Source of the DNA: Halorubrum trapanicum
Lineage (GTDB): Archaea > Halobacteriota > Halobacteria > Halobacteriales > Haloferacaceae
Assembly (NCBI RefSeq): GCF_017873555.1
Contig: NZ_JAGGKE010000002.1
Coordinates: 296,782 to 360,781 of the forward strand
Direction: 5' to 3'
DNA: 64,000 nt
This document shows, piece by piece, positions 25,078-33,528 of this stretch. How positions within the stretch are numbered: the stretch's first letter is position 1; each line of letters begins with the position of its first letter. The position numbers and the translations under genes were made by a program. The notes beneath the pieces are model-generated. The model saw only the letters and a program-made list of their open reading frames with translations. It was not told the origin of the DNA and did no database searches.

Positions 25078-25261
25078 TTTTCGTCGACACCGTAATCGCG
25101 AGCGACAGCGAGCGGTCCGTGTCGACAAAATGGTGCCGCGAATTTGAAGCAGGGAACGAAGCGAGCGGTGCGAGGTGCGAGCAAAGCGAGCACCTCGACG
25201 GCGAGCGGCGAAGCCGCGAGCAGCGAGCGGTGTGACCGAGGTTCAAATCCGCCCCAACCCA
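25056..25261. repeat. 22-bp direct repeat of the tRNA 3' end (att-like)
   Basis: The 3' end of tRNA-Val (25056-25077, from ggttcaaat to aaccca) is exactly repeated at 25240-25261. The 162 bases between them hold no gene. They contain an inverted repeat around 25083-25090 / 25119-25126 (GTCGACAC/GTGTCGAC, extended by CCATTTT/AAAATGG) and a hairpin GAGGTGC...GCACCTC. This is the geometry left by site-specific integration into a tRNA gene, here with nearly everything inside lost. Confidence 0.7.
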
Positions 25262-25456
25262 CTTCTTCACGACGATTTCGACAACGGAGAGGATTCTCCG
25301 GCGCCAAGCGCTCCATTTCGTTACGTCTTCCGACGAGAGTCCTCGCTACCGGTGCTCGATATCGGGAGTCTCGGAAGGAAGGGGGAGCTGGAACGTCCGT
25401 ATCGCTCGCGAGGCGATGCGAAGTTTCTTTTACTTCACCCCGGAGGATCCGGGTAG
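25078..25456. other. Gene-free stretch after tRNA-Val
   Basis: 379 bases without a supported gene. The first half holds the att-like duplication and hairpins. The second half (25262-25456) shows no structure except a TATA-like ttcttttac (about 25419-25428) that probably serves the kinase gene at 25457. Confidence 0.6.
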
Positions 25457-26161
25457 ATGAGTGACCGAGGCGGTCAAGCGCCGGACCGGGCCGAATCGTC
25501 GACTTCGGGACACGACACGGCTGATTCTCTCTCCCCGACGGCGTCGGATCGGACGGCCGCGGTCGCCGACGACGACCCGTCGTCCGGGCGGTTGGTGGTC
25601 GTCTGCGGGCTCCCCGGCGTCGGCAAGACGACCGTCGCCGAGCGGATCGCCGACCACGTCGACGGGCGGATCCGCCGGACCGACGTGATACGGAAGGAGC
25701 TGTTCCCCGACCCCGAGTACACCGACGCGGAGACGGAGGCGGTCTACGCCGAACTCCTCTCCCGCGCCCGCGACGACGTCGACGCCGGGGACGCGGTCGT
25801 CCTCGACGCGACGTTCGCGGACGACCGGTTCCGGGCGGCGGCCCGCGAGACCGCGGCCGAGTTCGACCTCGTCGAGGTCGCCTGCGACGAGGCCGTCGTC
25901 GAGCGCCGGATCGAGCGCCGAGACGGGATCAGCGACGCGGACTTCGAGATCCACCTCCACTTCAGGGAGCTGTTCGACGCGGTCGCGGGCGATCACGTCG
26001 TCGTCGACAACTCCGGAACGGAAGCGGAGACGTTCGCGCAGGTCGACGCCGCGTTCGCCGCCGACGCGTCCGCTGCGGAGGCGCTCGCTGAGGAGGCGAC
26101 CGCTGAGGACGCGCCCGCCGACCGCGACGAGCGGTCCGCCGCGGTCACCGACGCGAAGTGA
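25457..26161 (+). CDS. P-loop kinase-like ATPase (AAA_33 / gluconate-kinase-like)
   Basis: 234 residues. After a disordered Ser/Asp-rich N-terminus (about 1-43) comes Walker [10 protein letters not shown], then [10 protein letters not shown], a Walker-B-like strand VVLDATF and a lid with paired arginines RRIERRDG. This is the small-molecule kinase type often called AAA-family ATPase or zeta-toxin-like kinase. The C-terminal 40 residues are Ala/Glu/Asp-rich and probably disordered. Substrate unknown. It is monocistronic, upstream of aIF1A. Confidence 0.8.
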   Translation: MSDRGGQAPDRAESSTSGHDTADSLSPTASDRTAAVADDDPSSGRLVVVCGLPGVGKTTVAERIADHVDGRIRRTDVIRKELFPDPEYTDAETEAVYAELLSRARDDVDAGDAVVLDATFADDRFRAAARETAAEFDLVEVACDEAVVERRIERRDGISDADFEIHLHFRELFDAVAGDHVVVDNSGTEAETFAQVDAAFAADASAAEALAEEATAEDAPADRDERSAAVTDAK

Positions 26162-26273
26162 GACCGACGCGAACCGGGATCGGCGCGGGGCGGGAACGAC
26201 GCGAACCGAGATCGCGGGGAGGTCCCGTCGTGCGAACAGATCGCGTGACGGACGCACACACGCGTCTCCAATC

Positions 26274-26281
26274 ACTTATAC
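26274..26281 (+). promoter_or_regulatory. TATA-like box of the aIF1A gene
   Basis: acttatac centred 27 bases before ATG 26304; leaderless transcript expected. Confidence 0.6.
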
Positions 26282-26303
26282 GGGCGAACACACAACGGAA
26301 GGT

Positions 26304-26588
26304 ATGAGCGAAGAATCCGGGCGGAAGAACCTCCGAATGCCCAACGACGACGAAGTGTTCGCCGTGGTGACGGAGCACCTCGGCGGCAACCACGTTCAGC
26401 TGCGCTGCGCCGACGGCAAGGAGCGGCTCGGCCGGATCCCCGGCCGGATGAAGTACCGCACGTGGATCAGCGAGGGCGACGTGGTGCTCGCCGAACCGTG
26501 GGACTGGCAGGACGAGAAGGCGAACGTCGAGTGGCGGTACGAGGACGAGGACGCCGACCAGCTCCGCCGCGAAGGCCACATTCAGTAA
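26304..26588 (+). CDS. eif1a: Translation initiation factor aIF1A
   Basis: 94 residues, an S1/OB-fold protein: [44 protein letters not shown] is the diagnostic core, followed by [22 protein letters not shown]. It occupies the A site of the small subunit and helps start-codon selection together with aIF1. Complete and with a well-placed promoter. Confidence 0.96.
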   Translation: MSEESGRKNLRMPNDDEVFAVVTEHLGGNHVQLRCADGKERLGRIPGRMKYRTWISEGDVVLAEPWDWQDEKANVEWRYEDEDADQLRREGHIQ

Positions 26589-26823
26589 CGGAAGTACACG
26601 CGACCGCGCCGCGTAGTCGTCGACCCGCTACCTGCGGCTCTCTCGTTACTCGAACACGGTCCGTTTGGACGTTCTCGCGCCCCATTACCCGGGTTTCGAA
26701 CGCGGATCGCGACCGTACCGGCCCGCCCCGCATCGCGGCCGGACGGACGGCACGCATCTGTTCGGCCCAATATTGTGTACTTCATTCAAAACTATTATCA
26801 CCGCGAAGCGCGTACGGGTGAGT

Positions 26824-27162
26824 ATGAGTTCGACAGAAGCCACACCCGCCGAGCCGATCCAGCTGACCGACGCCGACGCGTTCGACGAACACGTCGCCGA
26901 CGGCGTCGTCCTCGTCGACTTCCACGCCGACTGGTGCGGCCCGTGTCAGATGATGGAGCCGGCCGTCGAAGCCGTCGCGAGCGACACCGACGCGGCGGTG
27001 CTGAAGGTCGACGTCGACGACCACCAGGCGCTGGCCGGCGAGTACGGCGTCCAGGGGATCCCGACGCTGCTCGTGTTCTCGGACGGCGAACTCGTCGAAC
27101 AGATGGTCGGCGCACAGACCGAGGAGGCCCTGACGGACGCGGTCACCGAACCGACCGCCTGA
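26824..27162 (+). CDS. trxA: Thioredoxin
   Basis: 112 residues. The active site is Cys38-Gly-Pro-Cys41 (DWCGPCQMMEP) and the cis-proline loop is GIPTLLVFSDGE. It is a cytoplasmic disulfide reductase. The start ATG is supported by a TATA-like tract in aaactattatc (about 26788-26798). The 235-base gap to aIF1A shows no gene. It may feed electrons to the CcdA-like protein (19114), but that is only inference. Confidence 0.93.
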   Translation: MSSTEATPAEPIQLTDADAFDEHVADGVVLVDFHADWCGPCQMMEPAVEAVASDTDAAVLKVDVDDHQALAGEYGVQGIPTLLVFSDGELVEQMVGAQTEEALTDAVTEPTA

Positions 27163-27233
27163 GTCGATTTGCGCCACCAACGATTCGCCGCCGAAACCGA
27201 CACCGTGAGAACGATCGAACACGACGACGACGT

Positions 27234-28346
27234 ATGACCCCGAGAGAGCTCCGCGCGGACGTCCCGGCCCTCGACGACGCGGCGTACTTCAACTTCGGCG
27301 CGCACGGTCCCAGCCCGGAGTACGTCGTCGAGGCGGCCGCGTCATTCATCGAGGACCACGAGTACGGCTCCGCGACGACCGACCCGTACGAACACGCCTT
27401 CGAGACGTACGAGGAGGTGCGCGAACGGATCGCGGCGTTCGTCGGCGCCGACCCCGAAGAAATCGCGCTGACCGAGAGCACGACAGACGGGATCACCCGC
27501 GTCGCGGGCGCGATCGACTGGGAGCCGGGCGACGTCGTCGTCCGGACCGACCTCGAACACCCGGCCGGCGTCCTCCCGTGGCAGCGGCTCGAACGCGAGG
27601 GCGTCGAGGTGCGCGTCCTCGGTACCGAGGACGGCCGCGTCGACCGCGAGGAGTACGCCGAGGCGGTCGCGGACGCGCGCCTCGTCTGCTTCAGCGCGAT
27701 CACGTGGACCCACGGGACCCGGCTCCCGGTCGCCGACCTCGTCGAGGTCGCGAGCGACGCCGGCGCGTTCACCCTCGTCGACGCGGTCCAGTCGCCCGGG
27801 CAGGTCGCGATGGACGTGTGCGAGTGGGGCGCCGACGCGGTCGCGGCCGCCGGCCACAAGTGGACGCTCGGCCCGTGGGGATCCGGGTTCCTCTACGTCG
27901 ACCGCGACGCCGCGGCCGACCTCGAGCCGCGCGCCGTCGGCTACCGGAGCGTCGAGGACCCGACCGGCGACGAGATCGAGTTCAAGCCGGCCGCGGGGCG
28001 CTTCGAGGTCGGGACGACCACCGCCGCGGCCCACGTCGGACTCGCCGAGGCGCTCGACGCGATCGACGCGGTCGGGCTGGACGCGATCGAGTCGCGGATC
28101 GAGTCGCTCACCGACCGCCTGAAGGCGGGCGTCCCCGACGACCGACTCCTCAGCCCGGAGGCGTACGAGTCCGGACTCGTCACGATCGACGTCGACGACC
28201 CGGAGGCGACCGTCGAGCGGCTCTCGGAGGCGGATATCGTCGTCCGGTCGCTGCCGCACCCGGACGGGGTCCGGGCCTCAGTTCACGCCGTCTCCTCTGA
28301 GGCGGAGATCGACCGACTCCTCGACGCGCTGGAGCCCGAGTGGTGA
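27234..28346 (+). CDS. Class V aminotransferase (cysteine desulfurase/epimerase-like)
   Basis: 370 residues, PLP fold type I. The PLP lysine is Lys209 in AAGHKWTLGPWGSG; Asp in FTLVDAVQS contacts the pyridine ring; FNFGAHGPSP and TESTTDGI line the phosphate site. The group contains cysteine desulfurases, isopenicillin-N epimerases and kynureninase relatives. I see no catalytic Cys loop typical of SufS/NifS in the C-terminal third, so desulfurase activity is doubtful. Located 71 bases after the thioredoxin gene. Confidence 0.85.
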   Translation: MTPRELRADVPALDDAAYFNFGAHGPSPEYVVEAAASFIEDHEYGSATTDPYEHAFETYEEVRERIAAFVGADPEEIALTESTTDGITRVAGAIDWEPGDVVVRTDLEHPAGVLPWQRLEREGVEVRVLGTEDGRVDREEYAEAVADARLVCFSAITWTHGTRLPVADLVEVASDAGAFTLVDAVQSPGQVAMDVCEWGADAVAAAGHKWTLGPWGSGFLYVDRDAAADLEPRAVGYRSVEDPTGDEIEFKPAAGRFEVGTTTAAAHVGLAEALDAIDAVGLDAIESRIESLTDRLKAGVPDDRLLSPEAYESGLVTIDVDDPEATVERLSEADIVVRSLPHPDGVRASVHAVSSEAEIDRLLDALEPEW

Positions 28347-28421
28347 GTCGCGAGCGCCCCTGCCCCCGACCGCGGACAGCCCGACCGGACGCGTTTTAGC
28401 ACTCGACGCACAAGACCGCAC

Positions 28422-28979
28422 ATGGGATTCCACACGTTCGACGCCGATCAGGCGGAGCGGTTGGAGCGTCCCGACCTCTATCGCTGGGTGTCCGCCGAGG
28501 AGGTCGTCGGCCCGTTCGCGACCGACGCGTTCGGCGTCCTCGCCGACCTCGGGAGCGGCACCGGATTTTACACCGACGACGTGGCGGCACGCGTCGAGAC
28601 CGTCTACGGCGTCGACGTCCAGCCCGAGATGCACGACCGATACCGCGAGAAGGGGACGCCGGCGAACGTCGAACTCGTCGCGAGCGACGTCGCGGACCTC
28701 CCGTTCGCGGACGACGAACTCGACGGCGCGTTCTCGACGATGACCTACCACGAGTTCGCGAGTCCCGACGCGATCGCGGAGATCGCTCGGGTGCTTCGCG
28801 AAGACGGCCGGCTCGTCGTGTTCGACTGGTCGGCCGACGGCGAGGGGGACCACGGGCCGCCGGTCGACGAGCGCTTTACGGCGGGGGACGCGCGCGACGC
28901 GCTCGCCGACGCCGGGTTCGACGTGGCGCGCGCGGAGACGCGGACCGAGACGTTCGCACTCGTCGCGGGCGCGCCCTGA
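28422..28979 (+). CDS. SAM-dependent class I methyltransferase
   Basis: 185 residues. SAM motif I is VLADLGSGTGFYTDDVA, the acidic ribose-binding residue lies in VYGVDVQPEM, motif II/III region is SDVADLPFADDELDGAFSTMTYHE, and the post-motif LREDGRLVVFDW is typical of the UbiE/Methyltransf_11 group. Substrate unknown. A TATA-like cgttttagc (28391-28399) is placed about 27 bases before the ATG. Confidence 0.88.
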   Translation: MGFHTFDADQAERLERPDLYRWVSAEEVVGPFATDAFGVLADLGSGTGFYTDDVAARVETVYGVDVQPEMHDRYREKGTPANVELVASDVADLPFADDELDGAFSTMTYHEFASPDAIAEIARVLREDGRLVVFDWSADGEGDHGPPVDERFTAGDARDALADAGFDVARAETRTETFALVAGAP

Positions 28980-29051
28980 GTTTCGCGTTCGGTGCGTCCG
29001 AGAGACCGTTCCGGGAAACAGCGTTAGGTGCGTCCGGCGCCTACCGACCGT

Positions 29052-30203
29052 ATGTCCGACCGAACCGGAACGGTACCCGCTCGCGCGACGACCGCGGCCG
29101 GCCGGATCGCGGCGACCGCTCTCACGCTCGCGCTCGCCGTCGTCGCGCTCGCGACGAGCCTCGTGGGCGCCGCGGCCGCCCACGTCGACTACGTCACGGA
29201 GGAGCCGGGCGAGACCGTCGACGCGCTCGGATTTCTCCTCGACGTGCTCGGCGACCCGATTAACGCGGCGATCCTCGGCGGGTCGGGGGTCGCACTCGCC
29301 GCCGTGATCGCCGGCTACCTGTGGCTGCGACCGACGGTCGTCGATGTGGTCGTCCTCCGCGAGACGCTGGCGGGGTACGGTGACCTGATCCCGTGGATGC
29401 TGCGACTTTCTGTCGGTCTCCCGCTCGTCGGCGCGGGGTTTCAGGGGTACCTGTTCGCGCCGACGCTCACCTTCGACCCGGCGGCGAACCCCGTTCTGCG
29501 CGTGTTCTTCATCGGACTCGGCTTCTGTCTCCTGTTCGGACTCGCGACCCGAATCGTCTCGATGCTCGGGCTGGCGGCGTTCGCGGCCGTCCTCGCCGCC
29601 GTCGACCCCGCGGTCGTCATCGCGATGGAGTACGTCCCCGTCCTCGCCGCCCTCGCGGTCCTCGGCGGCGGCCGCCCCAGCGCGGACGAGATGCTCCAGG
29701 CGCTCGCGACCACCGACGGGACCTACTACGGGCGGATCGACCCGGTCCACCACCTGAAGGGGTTCCTCGACGCCCGGGCGGCGCCGCTGCGCCGGTACGT
29801 CCCGACGGCACTGCGGGTCGGGATGGGCGTCAGCTTCGTCTACCTCGGGCTGATCCAGAAGCTCGCGGACCCGGGAAGCGGCCTGCTCGTGGTCGAGCGC
29901 TACGACCTCACGTCGGTCGTCCCCGTCGACCCCGGGCTGTGGGTCGTCGGCGCCGGTCTCGCGGAGACGGCGGTCGGCGTCGCCCTGATCGCCGGCTTCT
30001 TCACCCGCGGCGCGGCCGCCGTCTCCTTCGTGCTCTTCACGACGACGCTGTTCGGACTCCCCGACGACCCGGTCCTCGCTCACGTGGCGCTGTTCGGCCT
30101 CGCATCGGCCGTCTTCGCGCTCGGCGCCGGTCCGCTCTCCGTCGACCGGCTGATCGGTCGCCCCGCGCTCGGCGACGAGGAGCCGGTCGCGGCGGCGGAC
30201 TGA
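29052..30203 (+). CDS. DoxX-family multi-pass membrane protein
   Basis: 383 residues with about nine membrane helices. The N-terminal helix (about 14-40) may be a cleavable signal or first span, followed by HVDYVTEEPGE. The C-terminal half resembles DoxX/SURF4-type four-helix units (VGMGVSFVYLGLIQKLADPG, VGAGLAETAVGVALIAGFFTR). DoxX homologues are linked to quinone or thiosulfate oxidation and redox stress; the role here is unknown. It is followed by pgi in the same direction. Confidence 0.75.
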   Translation: MSDRTGTVPARATTAAGRIAATALTLALAVVALATSLVGAAAAHVDYVTEEPGETVDALGFLLDVLGDPINAAILGGSGVALAAVIAGYLWLRPTVVDVVVLRETLAGYGDLIPWMLRLSVGLPLVGAGFQGYLFAPTLTFDPAANPVLRVFFIGLGFCLLFGLATRIVSMLGLAAFAAVLAAVDPAVVIAMEYVPVLAALAVLGGGRPSADEMLQALATTDGTYYGRIDPVHHLKGFLDARAAPLRRYVPTALRVGMGVSFVYLGLIQKLADPGSGLLVVERYDLTSVVPVDPGLWVVGAGLAETAVGVALIAGFFTRGAAAVSFVLFTTTLFGLPDDPVLAHVALFGLASAVFALGAGPLSVDRLIGRPALGDEEPVAAAD

Positions 30204-30261
30204 GACCGCCCGCCCGCGCCGCGGTCGCGCGCCGCCGGACCGGGCGTCCGGTCCGGTCGAC

Positions 30262-30271
30262 GGTTTTTAAG
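30262..30271 (+). promoter_or_regulatory. TATA box of pgi
   Basis: ggtttttaag centred about 30 bases before ATG 30296; it shows pgi has its own promoter rather than relying on the upstream membrane-protein gene. Confidence 0.6.
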
Positions 30272-30295
30272 TCGCTCTCGCGCGGTGAGGCTGGT

Positions 30296-31582
30296 ATGCG
30301 CGTCGACCTCGGCAATTCACTGGAGACGACACCGGGACTCACGACGGAGACGCTGGACAGACTCGACGGCCGCGTCGCGGCCGCACACGAACGGATAACG
30401 GCGGGGATGGCCGACGACGAGTTCGGCTACGCCGCCCTGAATCTGCCCCAGACCGCGGACCCGGACGAGATCTACGCCGCGGTCGACGGGTTCGACCGTC
30501 CGGAGGCGGTGCTGACGGTCGGTATCGGCGGGAGCGCGCTGGGCGCGGCGACGCTGTCGAAGGCGTTAGAGAGCGACGTGGACGCGTACGTCCTCGACAA
30601 CGTCGACCCCGACGACACCCGGGCCCTCCTCGCCGACCTCCCGCTCGACGACACCGTCGTCAACGTGGTCTCGAAGTCGGGGACGACCGCGGAGACGCTC
30701 GCGAACTTCCTCGTCGTCCGCGAGGCGATGACCGAAGCCGGCGTCGACTGGACCGAACGGACCCTCGTCACCACGGGCGAGTCGGGGAACCTCCGCGACC
30801 TCGCGGACCGCCACGGACTCCCCTCGCTTCCGGTTCCCGACGGGGTCCCGGGGCGCTTCTCGGCGCTGTCGACGGTCGGTCTCCCGGTCGCCGCGCTCCA
30901 AGGCCACGACGTGGAGTCGGTCCTCGCGGGCGGCCGCGACGGGATGGAGCGCCTGTCGGGGTCGCTGTACGAGTCGCCCGCCTACGCCTACGGCGCGGCG
31001 ACGTACGCGCTCGCGGAGCGCGGCGCGCGCACCAACGCCGTGATGCCGTACGCCGAGTCGCTGGAGACGTTCGCGGAGTGGTTCGCCCAGCTGTGGGCCG
31101 AGAGCCTCGGGAAGGACGGACTCGGGCAGACCCCCGTCCGCGCGCTCGGCGCGACGGACCAGCACTCCCAGCTCCAGCTGTACCGCGCCGGCCCGCCGGA
31201 CAAGCTGGTGACGCTCGTGCGCCCGACCGAGCGCGCCGACGTGCCGATCCCCGAGACGGACCTCGACGGGCTGGCGTACCTCGGCGGCTCGTCGCTCGGC
31301 GGGCTGCTCGACGCCGAGTTCGAGGCGACCGAGGCGAGCCTCGCGGCCGCCGGCGTCCCCAACGTGCGCGTCGAGATCGACCGCGTCGACGAGCGGTCGC
31401 TCGGCGAGCTGCTCTACGGGATGGAGGCGGCCTGCGTGCTGTACGGGGAGCTTGCGAGCGTCTCGACGTTCACGCAGCCCGCGGTCGAGTGGGGGAAGAA
31501 GGCGGCCCGCGGGTTACTCGGTGGCGGGGACTTCGCGGAGGCGGACGCGGTCGACGAGAAGCGCGAGCTACGGGTCGACTGA
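30296..31582 (+). CDS. pgi: Glucose-6-phosphate isomerase
   Basis: 428 residues, compact haloarchaeal form of the SIS-fold enzyme. Signatures: VGIGGSALGAATLSKAL (sugar-phosphate site), NVVSKSGTTAETLANF, catalytic region GATDQHSQLQLYRAGP, and C-terminal PAVEWGKKAARGLL with the active-site Lys. Interconverts glucose-6-phosphate and fructose-6-phosphate for gluconeogenesis and sugar-nucleotide synthesis. Full length. Confidence 0.95.
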   Translation: MRVDLGNSLETTPGLTTETLDRLDGRVAAAHERITAGMADDEFGYAALNLPQTADPDEIYAAVDGFDRPEAVLTVGIGGSALGAATLSKALESDVDAYVLDNVDPDDTRALLADLPLDDTVVNVVSKSGTTAETLANFLVVREAMTEAGVDWTERTLVTTGESGNLRDLADRHGLPSLPVPDGVPGRFSALSTVGLPVAALQGHDVESVLAGGRDGMERLSGSLYESPAYAYGAATYALAERGARTNAVMPYAESLETFAEWFAQLWAESLGKDGLGQTPVRALGATDQHSQLQLYRAGPPDKLVTLVRPTERADVPIPETDLDGLAYLGGSSLGGLLDAEFEATEASLAAAGVPNVRVEIDRVDERSLGELLYGMEAACVLYGELASVSTFTQPAVEWGKKAARGLLGGGDFAEADAVDEKRELRVD

Positions 31583-31686
31583 CGCCGCGGCCGACGAGCC
31601 GCGGGACCGGAGTCGGCGGGCCGTGAATCCGGGACCGGCGATCCCCTTCCGGTGCGCCTAAACCCCCGTGCGTCGTACGGCCGACG

Positions 31687-32421
31687 ATGAGCGACGATCC
31701 CCTCGCGGCCGCCATCGGCGAGCGGCTGTTCCGCGTCACGAGCGCGCTGTTCGCGATCGTGTTCGCGCTGCTCGTCGCGAGCGCCATCACTCAGCCGGGG
31801 GCGGATCTGGCCGCCACTCTCGGACTGGTGACGGACGGGTCGACCGGCTACCAGCTGATCCGGACGGTGCTCCAGTTCGTCGGGTTCGCGCTCGCGGTCG
31901 CGGGGTACCTCGCGATCACCGACGAGTGGGAGCTCGCCCGGTTCTCGCGGCCGGACCGCCGCGAGGCGGCGATCATCGTCGGCGGCGGCGTCCTCCTCTT
32001 CGCGTTCCAGTACGGCGCCCTCTTCGCGCTCGATCAGGTCGGGCTCTCGACCGGACAGAACCAGGCGGTCGTCCCCGCCGGCGACCCCGTCCCGTACTAC
32101 CTCGCGATGATCGCGGTGTCGCTCGCGGTGGTCGGACCCGTAGAGGAGCTGCTGTTCCGCGGCGTGGTTCAGGGGGGGATCCGGCGCGCGTTCGACGCGG
32201 TCCCCGCGGTGCTGGTCGCGAGCCTCGCGTTCGGACTGATCCACCTCCCGGCAGTCTCCGGAACGCTCGTCGAACAGTGGGCGTACGTCGGCGTCGTCGT
32301 CGTCCTCGGCTCGGTCCTCGGCGCGCTCTACGAGTGGACGGACAACGTGCTGGTCCCGGGGCTGGTCCACGGCATCTACAACGCGGTCACCTACGTGGTG
32401 TTGCTGGCGCAGGCGGTCTGA
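31687..32421 (+). CDS. CPBP-family intramembrane metalloprotease (Abi-like)
   Basis: 244 residues, about seven to eight membrane helices. The three CPBP motifs are visible: VEELLFRGVVQGG (Glu-Glu and Arg), FGLIHLPAV (His), and LVHGIYNAVTY (His/Asn). These form the glutamate/histidine metal centre of Rce1-type proteases. Bacterial members process prenylated or bacteriocin-related proteins; the archaeal target is unknown. A second CPBP gene lies at 54303. Confidence 0.88.
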   Translation: MSDDPLAAAIGERLFRVTSALFAIVFALLVASAITQPGADLAATLGLVTDGSTGYQLIRTVLQFVGFALAVAGYLAITDEWELARFSRPDRREAAIIVGGGVLLFAFQYGALFALDQVGLSTGQNQAVVPAGDPVPYYLAMIAVSLAVVGPVEELLFRGVVQGGIRRAFDAVPAVLVASLAFGLIHLPAVSGTLVEQWAYVGVVVVLGSVLGALYEWTDNVLVPGLVHGIYNAVTYVVLLAQAV

Positions 32422-32460
32422 GTCCGGACAACGCTGTTCTCGACGAGTGCTCTCCTCCGG

Positions 32461-32770
32461 GGTGGCGCGTGCCGGTGAGCGGCCGCCGAAGGCGGTCGCG
32501 AATCGCACGCGCGAGGGAGTCGCGAACGGAGTGAGCGACGAGGCTGGGGAGGCGTGAGGTGCGGTCCCGTGAGCGATCGGGGAGAGCGAGCGGGAGTACG
32601 GAAGTCGCAGCCCGCGCAGCGAAGCGAGCAGGAACAGGGCAAGACCGGAGGTCTCGCCCTTGCTCACGGGTGGAACCGCGTGACGGTCTTCCGGCGGTCG
32701 CGGTGCGGGACGGGACGCAAAGGGGCGGGGGCTTTGACGGCGTTCGCCGTCGATCCGCATTCGATTATTT
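32461..32770. repeat. Structured interspersed repeat, copy 2 (P3 arm missing)
   Basis: Same order of parts as copy 1: P1 hairpin (GGCGCGTGC ... GCACGCGC with gaa loop), short P2 (GTCGC/GCGAC), conserved core GGGGAGGCGTGAGGTGCGGT, and CAAAG ... CTTTG around 32718-32735. The long P3 stem-loop is gone, leaving CAAAG-GGGCGGGGG-CTTTG. It has instead an extra hairpin-rich insert around 32635-32690 (GGGCAAGACC...GGTCTCGCCC). Its right end meets the inverted repeat of the toxin-antitoxin element. Confidence 0.8.
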
Positions 32771-32862
32771 GGCTCTGTTGAAACCCGATTCTTCAAACAA
32801 AATATCGTCTGAAACAGTCGGTCGCCGAGAAGTGCGAATTGAATGACCATGCCACCAACATC

Positions 32863-32870
32863 TATATTAA
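32863..32870 (+). promoter_or_regulatory. TATA box of the toxin-antitoxin operon
   Basis: tatattaa in an AT-rich stretch about 27 bases before ATG 32893. It may also be the target of AbrB autorepression. Confidence 0.6.
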
Positions 32871-32892
32871 TATGAAAAAAGTATGAATAGGT

Positions 32893-33162
32893 ATGCCCGA
32901 ACACAAACGGAAAGTCGGAGATCGGGGGCAGGTGACGATTCCGAAGGAACTGCGGGACCGTCGTGGAATTAAAGGCGGTGACGAAGTTGAATTCGTCGAA
33001 GTGAATAACGAGATCGTAATCAAACCGCCGACAGATGAAGAACGGCTTGCTGAAGGATATCGAAAGAGGGCCGAGCGGTCTCGTGAGTTGGCTGAAGAAA
33101 TGGAAGAAGCATCCGCAGAAGCAACCGAGCATCTCGGTGACGCACCCGGCTGGAGCGAGTGA
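32893..33162 (+). CDS. AbrB/SpoVT-type antitoxin
   Basis: 89 residues. The swapped-hairpin DNA-binding domain covers about residues 5-48 (RGQVTIPKELRDRRGIKGGDEVEF, EIVIKPP); the charged helical tail (about 50-89) would wrap the toxin. Such proteins repress their own operon and neutralise the partner. It is 15 bases before the MazF-like gene. Codon use is much less GC-biased than in neighbours, pointing to recent acquisition. Confidence 0.9.
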   Translation: MPEHKRKVGDRGQVTIPKELRDRRGIKGGDEVEFVEVNNEIVIKPPTDEERLAEGYRKRAERSRELAEEMEEASAEATEHLGDAPGWSE

Positions 33163-33177
33163 ATTCCGGAGTCAAGT

Positions 33178-33528
33178 GTGCAGGTACGCCGCGGCGACAT
33201 TGTCATCGTTGAACTGAATCCCACGAAAGGGAGTGAGCAGCACGGAAAGAGCCGGCCCTGTGTTGTCATCCAGAACGATGTTGGGAATCAGTACGCACCG
33301 ACAACCATCATCGCTCCGTTCACAACGCAGTACACGTCTGGCGACACGTACCCGTTCGAGGTGGAAGTACTGGCTTCGGATACTGCCCTCGATCACGATT
33401 CAGTGGCAGATCTCAGTCAAATCCGGGTTGTCGACATCGACGAGCGTGTGAAAAAGAACATTGGATCTGTCCCGTCATCGGATATGGTAAAAATCGACTC
33501 GGCAATCAAAGATAGCCTCGGCATTTGA
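33178..33528 (+). CDS. MazF/PemK-family toxin (endoribonuclease)
   Basis: 116 residues from GTG 33178. Family signatures: VRRGDIVIVELNPTKGSEQHGKSRPCVVIQND (core strand and basic catalytic Arg) and TTIIAPFTTQ. MazF-type toxins cleave mRNA or other RNAs at short motifs when the antitoxin is lost. Paired with the AbrB antitoxin; both have the same unusual base composition. The following 160 bases to the nurA stop contain no gene. Confidence 0.9.
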   Translation: MQVRRGDIVIVELNPTKGSEQHGKSRPCVVIQNDVGNQYAPTTIIAPFTTQYTSGDTYPFEVEVLASDTALDHDSVADLSQIRVVDIDERVKKNIGSVPSSDMVKIDSAIKDSLGI

